Assembly (NCBI GenBank): GCA_001792895.1
Contig: MARA01000072.1
Location: forward strand, 1 to 64,000
DNA from: Lentinus brumalis
Lineage: Eukaryota; Basidiomycota; Agaricomycetes; Polyporales; Polyporaceae
Direction of reading: 5' to 3'
DNA: 64,000 nucleotides
Position numbers and translations under genes: made by a program. The number at the start of each line of letters is the position of its first letter. Within the stretch, counting starts at the first letter, position 1. The notes beneath the pieces are model-generated. The model did not search any database, was not told where the DNA came from, and saw nothing but the letters and a program-made list of their open reading frames with translations. Positions 44,232 through 52,941 of the stretch are shown here, one piece after another.

Positions 44232-44958
44232 GAACCCGCAGGTGCGTCCTTAGGCGCCCTACACCCAGCCACGTGACCCGAGGCCTAGACGCCTCGGACC
44301 GAACAGCCGGTTAACCCCGGACTGAAGTCTACCCTGTTATGGTAAGAAGCCAAGCGCTCTGTACCCCGGCTCCGCTACGGCCCGGACCGGGTCAATTAGT
44401 CGCCAGGCACTTACCTTTACCGCCGGCCGGAGTGATCCGACCGGTCCGGAGCGCAGCCGTTGCGTGCTCTGGGGGACTAGGCGGACTCTGGTCCGGCTTA
44501 TATACTGGCTTAGTAGGCGCCGTCACGGCAGCTGCCAGCCAATAGGATTTGAGGAACCATTTCCGATCGGAAACTCCGATCGGCATATCTATTATTACAC
44601 CGGTGTCCCCTCGCGGGAACCTCGGACTCGGGCCGAGACATAACCGGTGTGGGGTGAGAGAATTGATGTCGGAACTCGGCATTTCTGTCATATTACATGA
44701 CAATGTCTTGATCGGTCCGCGTCAAGCGGATCGGAACGTAAGCGTTATCGCGTCATTAACTCCGAGGCCGGGATTAGTCACCGTCCGACATCGGAGTTAA
44801 GTGACAGCAGGTATCTTACCTAAGCAGCCCTGATGAGCCGTATAAAGGCGAAACAGCAGCTGCGGTAGTCTCTACCGAGCCTGTTGGCTGCTTCGCCTAC
44901 ATAGTCTTTTCTTAGCACACGTCTTTAGTGCGGTGCTTCGCACCGCCCTCCCTAACCC
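44232..44958 (+). repeat. 5' terminal direct repeat (pLTR) of the Coprina element
   Basis: 727 bp from GAACCCGCAGGTG to CCTCCCTAACCC. It includes a TATATA motif near 44500, several short stem-loops (for example TGCGGTGCTTCGCACCG) and the ribozyme. It ends 39 bp before the RT start codon. Confidence 0.93.
44822..44893 (+). ncRNA. Hammerhead ribozyme, 5' copy (type I)
   Basis: Stem I pairs AAGCAGCC (44822-44829) with GGCTGCTT (44886-44893). The core CTGATGA (44830-44836) is followed by stem II GCC/GGC with a 7-nt loop, then GAAA (44850-44853). Stem III is CAG/CTG extended by GCT-G-CGGTAG/CTACCGAGC around a TCT loop. The cleavage triplet is GTT, cutting after 44885. All invariant core bases are present. 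Hammerheads in PLE terminal repeats are established; they process the tandem transcript. Confidence 0.93.
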
Positions 44959-44996
44959 TTCCACGTGCTTTGCTTCTCCCTCGGAACTCTCCCACC

Positions 44997-47900
44997 ATGT
45001 CCACCCCCTCTGCTTCCCACACTTTCACTTTCGCAGCCGCCCGGGCCTTATCCCCCGGTATCGGCATCGCCGCCACTCATACGATCGGCTCCCCTGCGGA
45101 GCGATCACAGGCCGGTGACGTCATTCGGCGTCAGGTCTATGAGAAGGCGGCCTCGGTTACTGAGCTCGTGCACGCTGTGCCGGCTAACTACCGAGACGTT
45201 CTGGGCGTGGTGATTCGCGAGATCGCCGAGCAGGCTGAAAAGCTGGTCAACGCCCGGTCCGGCCTTCGAAAGCTGGAGTCGGCTCTTGCCGATAACGTTG
45301 TCCCTCCGCACCTGAAGCTCAAGGTGCCCGAACTCCAAGCTTGCAAGGAGTTCGCAAAGGACGGCTCGCTTACGCGTGCCAACCAGGAAATTGCCGAGGT
45401 GGTCACTGCAGCCTCGATCAAGATCCTGGAGTCCGCGATCACGACCAAGAAGGCCGAGATCGTCGTCCTGGAGGGACTGCTCAACCGAGAACACGTCTTC
45501 GCGAGGATGCGGGACAGCGTTGCAAAGCGCTGGACCGATGTCCGTGAACGGAACCATGTCCCCGTATACGAGTATGTCGGGGATGCGGCTATGGACGGAC
45601 CGGCAACTGCCGCGACCGCCCGGGAGATTAACGTGAAAACGTGGCAAATCGACCCCTCCGTCGTTATCGAGTTCGAGCACCTTCTCACGGACTTCCTCCC
45701 GATCGCCAATCGCATCAAATCGATCGTCGAGATGAAGGATCTGGCTATGCAGCAGAAGATCGAGAAGAAGAAGTCCGTTGTCAAGTCGACTGACGTGAAC
45801 ATGGCCGACGCCACCCGGCCCGGCCCATCCATGCAGTCCCTGATCGACAAGTCGGTCAGCGGACACGTCAAGTCGCTGACGGCCCAGATTCAGAAGGCAC
45901 GTGTTCCTTATCGCGCACGTGCCCAGCTTACTAATGCCCTTCTAGCTCACGGTCAAGAGCAAGAAGGGGGCCGTCACTCCCGGCAAGAAGGCGAAGTCGT
46001 CGACTTCGACGGCGAAGAGCGCCAAGCCCGGACAGAAGGGCAAGGCGCCTCCAAAGCCCGCCGGCAAGACCAAGTCCGTCAAGGGCAAGGACAGCAAGGG
46101 GAAGGGCAAGGCCGGTACGTATTCGGCCATCCCCGAACGCTTCCTGATCACGTACTCACGTGGTCGTACACCAGGCAACTAGAATATGTGCTCCAGAACA
46201 CCCCGATCGGCGTGATCGAGGCGTCCCAGTTCCGCGCGTACGTTCATACGTCGCCGGGTGTATTTGTCCCTGATTCCATCGCATATGAACTATCCGTCGG
46301 ACTTAAATATATGTATTATCAACCTCTCCGATCGAAGCTTATTGCTTCAGCGTGGGAAGATTTCGAGCGACGATTAAAATGGCGCTTGTATTTCACGTTT
46401 AAGGAGGGACCTGATAGGCCATTCGACCCTGATTACGAGGTACCTCGTGAGAAATCTGACAAGCTACCTCGTTTACCGCGTTATTTAGAAAAAGGCTTCG
46501 AGTTGGGCAGGCGCTTCGTGTTCGACACGATCGCCAAAATACCCTCGGAAGAGCCGACGGCGTTACCACACAAGACGCTCGCGCCGTCGCCGTCTAAAAT
46601 TCTAAAGTTCTTACAGGAAAACGATTATGTCGTTACGCCGACCGATAAGAACCTGGGACTCGCGGTGTCTGAGCGCACCTGGGTCATTGACCAAACCCTC
46701 AAACTGCTTGAGAATGATGCCGATTATAAGCTCATTTCCAAAGAACGAGCAGATACGATCATGAGGAGGAAACAAAAGGAAATACGATCCATAGCTAAGC
46801 TAGTGGAAGATGTTATCGTATTGGCCGAGCTAAAAGTAGACGAATTTATTAAGTCGAAATTAAGCGATGACGGCGAAACATTCGCCTACCCGCAATTTTA
46901 TGGTATTCCCAAAATACATAAAAAGCCTGTAGGATTCAGGCCGATTGTGCCATGTCACTCCGTCATCATGGGCCCTGCCGGACAATTTGTTTCAAAAGAG
47001 CTTAAACCGCTTATCCAAGCGGCGCCAACCGTTATACACGGAACCAAAGACTTGGTGAAAAAATTGAGCCAGCTCCAACTACCGTCATTGCCGTTTGGCG
47101 AGAACTGGTATCTCGTCACCGGCGATGTTGTTGCTTTTTACCCCAATATTCCACTAGAACCATGCTTGGATATCGTGTACCAAATGTGGCTCGACTACAA
47201 ATACGGGGATAAAGTCGTTGAATTCAACGCAACAGAAGATGATGGCGTCGTTGCCGGGTTTCAAGGCAGCCAAATGCGACGATATGCTGAGATCTTCCGA
47301 CACTGCTTACATGTTAGTTGTGAGCTTTTAATTTCGCAATTTCAAGGCAAGCATTACCTGCAAAAGCGAGGCCTAGCTATGGGCGTTGCAGAGTCTCCGG
47401 ACCTTGCCAATCTTTATGGTTGGTATTTTGAAAATAAATGCAAAGTCTTAACCGACAATAGATTTGCTTTCTATGGTCGTTACATCGATGATTGCTTTGC
47501 GATCGTCCGCGCAAGTGATGGTAACAGCGCGAAACGCATCTGCAAAGATCTAATTGCGTTCGATGGTTGCGAAATCTTGTGGGAAGTTGGCAGTGAGCGC
47601 TGTAATTTCCTGGATGCGACATTCTATTTTGATCGCGACGGTCGCCTTCAATGGAGGCCATTCAGGAAGCAACGAAACCACATGGAAAGAATTCCGTGGA
47701 TAAGTCACCACCCGCTTGATGTCAAGCGTGGTACGTTTATTGGTGAACTATCACGGATGGCCGTGCTTAGTAGTGAATTTACCACCTACTTAGACAGCGT
47801 ACGAGAGTTGGTAGCCTTGTACGTCAAGCGCGGCTATCCGCAGGAACTTGTATATACTTGGGTCAAGAAAAATGCTACAGAACGCTGGGAACAGCGTCTT

Positions 47901-48473
47901 AGTGACTCTACTCATGACGCCAGCGAAAGTGAGGGCGTTCTGGTCTTGAAAACCGAGTATAACTCGGCATGGAATTATTTCAGTGCCAAGGAATTAGGAG
48001 ATGCCATCTTAGGATATTGGCGTGATTGGTACTCGCGTGCCGACGCCGGGCTCAATACAGTGTTTACTAACGCTGATTGGCCCAGACCGACGGTCGACAT
48101 GGGAGACCTCGAGGTGAAGCCGGACCTCTTCGTTGAGGTCCCGGATACCCTTGGGGGGCACCTGTTGATCCCCGACGTCAGAAAAATTAATATCCTAAAT
48201 AGACGAATGATTACGAGTCGCAAACGCACTCGTAATATGTTTGATTTAACCAGTCTTTGGAAAAAGATGGTTCTCACAGGGATTGACGAGTCGTCAACGT
48301 CTATTGCACATGTGCAGCGGATGGGTGTTGCACACACCCAGCCCTTAGCTGGGCCGTCGACGGTTACTGTTGACCATGAAGAATATCACGATGCGCAACT
48401 CGCGTATCTCAATGACTATCGTGATAATATTCATCGTCGCTCGCCATCCCCGAATAAGATGTTCTTCGGTTGA
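44997..48473 (+). CDS. Coprina-type reverse transcriptase, probably with two introns
   Basis: The start ATG at 44997 (MSTPSASHTF) lies just after the terminal repeat. The first ~300 residues are a GC-rich helical/coiled-coil domain. RT motifs follow in the AT-richer second half: GIPKIHKKPVGFRPIV (from 46902), VTGDVVAFYPNIP, a segment RGLAMGVAESPDLANLY, and RYIDDCF (from 47478) with the catalytic Asp pair. No GIY-YIG domain follows; the protein ends NKMFFG. The unspliced frame stays open (about 1,158 codons), but between 45946 and 46114 the +1 frame encodes a Lys-rich segment (VKSKKGAVTPGKK) far more natural than the Gln/Glu/Arg-rich text of the open frame. An acceptor CTTCTAG at 45945 opens that frame. 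A GTACGT donor at 46115 with acceptor CTAG at 46182 restores the RT frame exactly (AEYVLQN). The first donor is unresolved (45867 fits by phase). Confidence 0.88.
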   Translation: MSTPSASHTFTFAAARALSPGIGIAATHTIGSPAERSQAGDVIRRQVYEKAASVTELVHAVPANYRDVLGVVIREIAEQAEKLVNARSGLRKLESALADNVVPPHLKLKVPELQACKEFAKDGSLTRANQEIAEVVTAASIKILESAITTKKAEIVVLEGLLNREHVFARMRDSVAKRWTDVRERNHVPVYEYVGDAAMDGPATAATAREINVKTWQIDPSVVIEFEHLLTDFLPIANRIKSIVEMKDLAMQQKIEKKKSVVKSTDVNMADATRPGPSMQSLIDKSVSGHVKSLTAQIQKARVPYRARAQLTNALLAHGQEQEGGRHSRQEGEVVDFDGEERQARTEGQGASKARRQDQVRQGQGQQGEGQGRYVFGHPRTLPDHVLTWSYTRQLEYVLQNTPIGVIEASQFRAYVHTSPGVFVPDSIAYELSVGLKYMYYQPLRSKLIASAWEDFERRLKWRLYFTFKEGPDRPFDPDYEVPREKSDKLPRLPRYLEKGFELGRRFVFDTIAKIPSEEPTALPHKTLAPSPSKILKFLQENDYVVTPTDKNLGLAVSERTWVIDQTLKLLENDADYKLISKERADTIMRRKQKEIRSIAKLVEDVIVLAELKVDEFIKSKLSDDGETFAYPQFYGIPKIHKKPVGFRPIVPCHSVIMGPAGQFVSKELKPLIQAAPTVIHGTKDLVKKLSQLQLPSLPFGENWYLVTGDVVAFYPNIPLEPCLDIVYQMWLDYKYGDKVVEFNATEDDGVVAGFQGSQMRRYAEIFRHCLHVSCELLISQFQGKHYLQKRGLAMGVAESPDLANLYGWYFENKCKVLTDNRFAFYGRYIDDCFAIVRASDGNSAKRICKDLIAFDGCEILWEVGSERCNFLDATFYFDRDGRLQWRPFRKQRNHMERIPWISHHPLDVKRGTFIGELSRMAVLSSEFTTYLDSVRELVALYVKRGYPQELVYTWVKKNATERWEQRLSDSTHDASESEGVLVLKTEYNSAWNYFSAKELGDAILGYWRDWYSRADAGLNTVFTNADWPRPTVDMGDLEVKPDLFVEVPDTLGGHLLIPDVRKINILNRRMITSRKRTRNMFDLTSLWKKMVLTGIDESSTSIAHVQRMGVAHTQPLAGPSTVTVDHEEYHDAQLAYLNDYRDNIHRRSPSPNKMFFG

Positions 48474-49069
48474 GCGTCTCTCCGTTGGGGATTCGTTCAG
48501 CCCTCGCTACGTAAGACTAAATCGCTTGATCGTCCGCGTGACGGCGAGCGAGGAGACGGGGCCTTCTTCGGAAGCTCCCAAATGTAGGACCACCATTACT
48601 ACCATGTGAGTTTGGGGAGAGGATGGTTAAGTGGCTCTGCGGCAATGTTCCGCATCCACCGTGTTTTGCCGGGGTTTTACCTGGGCCGCACACCGCCTCA
48701 GCCGTTGCACTGAACCCACGCATGGTACATTTGGGTGCCAAATGGCCGTAGCTTAAACAATGCTCACATGTAGCTGGGAGTCCTCGGACGCCTATGAAAA
48801 ACCAGCCTGTGAACCAGGTCTCCTGACCCCATCGGTACTCGACCAATGGGGAACATCTTTATTCACTAATTCCTTATACGCAGATGCGATAACAATAGTA
48901 ACTCACGCGAACACGTCACTAGTTCGTGGGTTGTACAGTGTTCTAACCCAACCCTAACCGTGAGTGCTTAATAACTTATTGTTATTTATGCTTATCTGTC
49001 TGACATCGTAACTGTTAGCTAACCCTAACCAAACCGAACCCCAACCAAATCCTAACCGAACCTAACTGG
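48474..49069. other. 3' untranslated region and degenerate telomere-like tract of the Coprina element
   Basis: No gene is seen. From about 48947 the sequence drifts into CTAACCCTAACC, CCGAACCCCAACC and similar variants of the telomeric repeat, ending at the second terminal repeat. Telomeric repeats inside the element suggest tandem addition at a chromosome end. Confidence 0.65.
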
Positions 49070-49796
49070 GAACCCGCAGGTGCGTCCTTAGGCGCCCTAC
49101 ACCCAGCCACGTGACCCGAGGCCTAGACGCCTCGGACCGAACAGCCGGTTAACCCCGGACTGAAGTCTACCCTGTTATGGTAAGAAGCCAAGCGCTCTGT
49201 ACCCCGGCTCCGCTACGGCCCGGACCGGGTCAATTAGTCGCCAGGCACTTACCTTTACCGCCGGCCGGAGTGATCCGACCGGTCCGGAGCGCAGCCGTTG
49301 CGCGCTCTGGGGGACTAGGCGGACTCTGGTCCGGCTTATATACTGGCTTAGTAGGCGCCGTCACGGCAGCTGCCAGCCAATAGGATTTGAGGAACCATTT
49401 CCGATCGGAAACTCCGATCGGCATATCTATTATTACACCGGTGTCCCCTCGCGGGAACCTCGGACTCGGGCCGAGACATAACCGGTGTGGGGTGAGAGAA
49501 TTGATGTCGGAACTCGGCATTTCTGTCATATTACATGACAATGTCTTGATCGGTCCGCGTCAAGCGGATCGGAACGTAAGCGTTATCGCGTCATTAACTC
49601 CGAGGCCGGGATTAGTCACCGTCCGACATCGGAGTTAAGTGACAGCAGGTATCTTACCTAAGCAGCCCTGATGAGCCGTATAAAGGCGAAACAGCAGCTG
49701 CGGTAGTCTCTACGGAGCCTGTTGGCTGCTTCGCCTACATAGTCTTTTCTTAGCACACGTCTTTAGTGCGGTGCTTCGCACCGCCCTCCCTAACCC
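49070..49796 (+). repeat. 3' terminal direct repeat (pLTR) of the Coprina element
   Basis: A copy of 44232-44958 with very few substitutions (for example T to C at 49301 and C to G at 49715). It is directly followed by CCTAAACCCCCTAACCCTA. Confidence 0.93.
49660..49731 (+). ncRNA. Hammerhead ribozyme, 3' copy
   Basis: Stem I, CTGATGA core, stem II and GAAA are identical to the 5' copy. One change in stem III (CTACGG for CTACCG) weakens a pair far from the catalytic core, so cleavage should be retained. Predicted cleavage is after 49723. Confidence 0.9.
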
Positions 49797-49867
49797 CTAA
49801 ACCCCCTAACCCTAGCTCACCCTTACCTCCCCCTAACCCTAAGGGGGTTACAGAAATACCTATCAAT
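49797..49867. repeat. Telomeric repeats and isolated copy of the 53-bp block
   Basis: CCCTAAACCCCCTAACCCTA is followed at 49815-49867 by the same 53-bp block found at 28452-28504 and 51444-51496, here without the rest of the 197-bp repeat. The next bases (ACAATATGAGCGG) start the A-palindrome region. Confidence 0.85.
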
Positions 49868-51299
49868 ACAATATGAGCGGTCGACCACTCATATCCTGCC
49901 GCGAGCGGTTGACCGCTTGCGGGCTATGCCTCGGCCACTTGTACCCTGCTATGAGTAGTCGACCGCTCGTACCATGCTGTGAGCGGTCGGCCGCTCGCTG
50001 CGATGTTTCAGGCAAGAACTGCCTGCTGTTGTGCACTTCAGGTTGTAGACAAGTGGACGTCCGCTGAGCATAGGGCACGAGCATCCAACCTCTGATCATG
50101 GATGACGAGGGAACATCTGCTGAATGTAGGCCACGAGCGGTCGACCGCTCACCATAGGTGCATCTACCAAACAGAGCACCTCGGACGTGCGCTGGGACGC
50201 AGGCTGATGCTGCACCTGCAACTCCAAGCCTATGATCCAAGCGTCGGCCGCTCTCGAATATGTATTGGTGCCGTATCTCCTGTCACTCGCGACACATCGC
50301 TGCGCATATGCTGAGCACACCCTGATGCCGCGCTCATGTGTGAGGTGCACACAAACAGCGGAGGAATCCCGCAGAGCGGTCGACCGCTCAGAACGGACCT
50401 GCAAAGCTTGTTTGCTAACTGAGCACCTTCTGTGGCAAATGAAATTAATGTAGAGCACTCTCATACACCTTATTTGAGCGGTCGACCGCTCAGAACAGCA
50501 CTTGCATTGCTACGGTGCATACAAACAGCGCAGCAATCCCGCAGAGCGGTCGACCGCTCAGAACGGACCTGCAGAGCTTGTTGGCTAACTGAGCACCTTC
50601 TGTGGCAAATGAAATTGATGTAGAGCACTCTCATACACCTTATTTGAGCGGTCGACCGCTCAGAACAGCACTTGCATTGCTACGGTGCATACAAACAGCG
50701 CAGCAATCCCGCAGAGCGGTCGACCGCTCAGAACGGACCGGCAGAGCTTGTTGGCTAACTGAGCACCTTCTGTGGCAAATAGAATTAATGTAGATCACTT
50801 TCATACACCCCAATTGAGCGGTCAACCGCTCAGAACAGCACTTGCATTGCTACGGTGCATACAAACAGCGCAGCAATCCCGCAGAGCGGTCGACCGCTCA
50901 GAACGGACCGGCAGAGCTTGTTGGCTAACTGAGCACCTTCTGTGGCGAATAAAATTAATGTAGAGCACTCTCATACACCCCAATCGAGCGGTCGACCGCT
51001 CAGAACAGCACTTGCATTGCTACGGTGCATACAAACAGTGGTGCAATCCCGCAGAGCGGTCGACCACTCGGATTGATGCTTCCAAGCTCATTTATTGGCT
51101 GAGCACTTTCTATGGCCAAGGATATTACTGTAGATCAGTCCTGTATGTACTATGTGAGCGGCTGACAGCTCGGAATGCACTGTTGACCCTTATGGTGGTT
51201 CTGTCGCTGGCCGATCACGGTGAGCGGTTGACCGCTCATATGCTCATATCTTATCGAAGTTATCGTGAGCAGGTGGCAGCTTACTATAATCAACTGCTC
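49868..51299. repeat. A-palindrome region with 170-bp tandem repeat
   Basis: The first part (49868-50320) is a diverged relative of 25.96-26.55 kb. From 50371 a 170-bp unit repeats at 50541, 50711, 50881 and 51051, each with two A palindromes (mostly perfect) and 'gctaactgagcaccttctgtggc'. No gene is visible. Confidence 0.88.
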
Positions 51300-51496
51300 A
51301 CCTTCTACACAGTTCTGAGCGGTTGCCCGCTCGTTCGCTACTCATACTGATCACACCAACCTCCCTGCCACCAACCGCTCCTCCGCCGCAATTTATGCTC
51401 TCCAGCAACTCGACCGCTCGCAACGTACATTCAGCCCAATAATGCTCACCCTTACCTCCCCCTAACCCTAAGGGGGTTACAGAAATACCTATCAAT
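51300..51496. repeat. 197-bp repeat, copy 2, abutting the truncated DIRS element
   Basis: Matches 28308-28504. Its 53-bp end block stops at 51496 and the RNase H coding sequence of the retroelement begins at 51497. Confidence 0.9.
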
Positions 51497-52941
51497 GTTG
51501 TCGGACCGCACGAGGATCCGAGATCTGTCTCTCGGGAGATGTTCCAGAATGCGGTGGTGCAGCGCCATGTGCAGGCCGATTTCGACGGCCACAGCCTCGG
51601 CCCATCCAATGTCGAATTGTTGATGCGGCCCGACGGTGATGCCCGGCGCATAGCGCCAGACTCCCCAGAAGGGTCCTACTACTACTCCGACACCGAAGGA
51701 TGAGCTGGCGTCCCCCCACCATCCGATGTCTTCGGGTGTGGGTTGCGCGAGTGGGAGCTCGTTCGGAAGCAGGTGTAGCAAGTCGGAGATCCACCTCAGA
51801 TCTGCCAGTACGCGTCCGGGGATGGCCAAAGCTGCTCGATGTGAGCGGAAGCTGGCTGCAAACTTGCCGGCTTCGCGGGTGAAAGGGCGGATGAGAGAGA
51901 AGATGGTAGCCACATGGATGAGCTTGCCGTGTAGGCTTGCTGCCTCGCGACGCTGTACTCGGTGTCCTGGTTGCTGCCATTGCTCGAGCAAGGCTAGGAT
52001 GGCGACCAGCTTCTCGGTCGGAAGGGACACCGTCAGTGCGACCAGATCCCAGTCGAAGCCGATGAACCGCTGGAGGGTCGCAAAGAAGCGAACCTTTAGC
52101 AGGCTCCATGGTACGCCAAGGGCCTCCGTGAGCGCCATGAAATCCTGCTCTGTGAACGATTGGTGGGGCAATCGAATGACGAGGAAGTCATCGACCCACT
52201 TTAGAACGACGGTGTACCCATGTGCCTTGTAGATGGCCACCAGAAGATCTGCGATCGATCCGAACACGCCGGCGCTGGAGGCGAGTCCGAAGCATACTGC
52301 CCGATCCACGAACACCTGTCCCTTCCAGAAGATGCAAAGCGCGTTCTGCTGTTCCGGCCGTACTGGGGTTATCCGATAAGCGGACGTTATGTCGAACGTA
52401 GCTGCGACACAGCCTGGTGGCAGGCTGAGCAGTGTTTCGGAGACCTTGTCAAAGGTGCCCCAATCGGTTGGGAAGTCGTCTGAGTTCACATCTGCATTGA
52501 CGGACTGTACGATAGGCTACAGGACGAGAGTTACAAAGTCTGCCACGTGTACGATGTCAGAACGATGAGGCTACGTACATCGTCGCGCGGGTACGATAAG
52601 TCTTGAACAAGCCGCAACTTGTTTGAATTTGGCTTTGGGACGAGCCCGAGGGGAGCGGTGCGGAAAGGCCCGATGATGCGCTCGAGCTCGGCAGCATTGA
52701 AACCGACCGAGTAACGGTCGGCCGCTTGCTCAGATGCGATGTAGTCGGTAATGAACGTTTCGTCTAACGCAGACGATGCGTGGTTGTCAAAAATGAGCGT
52801 GGTAGTGACGGGTTTGTGAATCCCGACGTCGAATCCGTGCCTGAGACCATGGACGATGTGCGCCCACTGATCCCATAGACCTACCCCCTTAAGGACACGC
52901 TCGATGCGATCAGCGTCGAGGGGGTGACCACCCGACGCGGA
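51497..52941 (-). pseudogene. DIRS-type reverse transcriptase/RNase H, truncated
   Basis: The frame continues from the gag-like ORF after a single TGA. It reads GHPLDADRIERVLKG, then GPFRTAPLGLVPKPNSNKLR, and an intron (52505-52578, GTACGT to ACAG, phase 0) leads to SVNADVNSDDFPTD. Then come ATFDITSAYR (catalytic Asp), VCFGLASSAGVF and KWVDDFLVIR. The RNase H part has IGWWGDASSSFG and ILVRSDN and ends there. Without the rest of RNase H and the integrase/recombinase it is inactive. Confidence 0.82.

Larger units (their letters stand above)
44232..49796 (+). mobile_element. Coprina-type Penelope-like retroelement (endonuclease-lacking), apparently full length
   Basis: Two 727-bp direct repeats (44232-44958, 49070-49796; constant offset 4838) flank one long RT gene. 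Each repeat holds a hammerhead ribozyme. The 3' end abuts CCCTAA-rich repeats and the element is sense toward them, as expected if cDNA synthesis was primed on the G-rich 3' end of a chromosome. Coprina elements are known from basidiomycetes as telomere-associated PLEs without the GIY-YIG endonuclease. The repeats differ at only a few positions, so insertion was recent. Confidence 0.92.

Noticed and set aside
44339..44800. Small ORFs duplicated at 44.3-44.8 and 49.2-49.6 kb
   Set aside because: They lie inside the terminal repeats of the retroelement and are better explained by ribozyme and promoter sequence than by coding.
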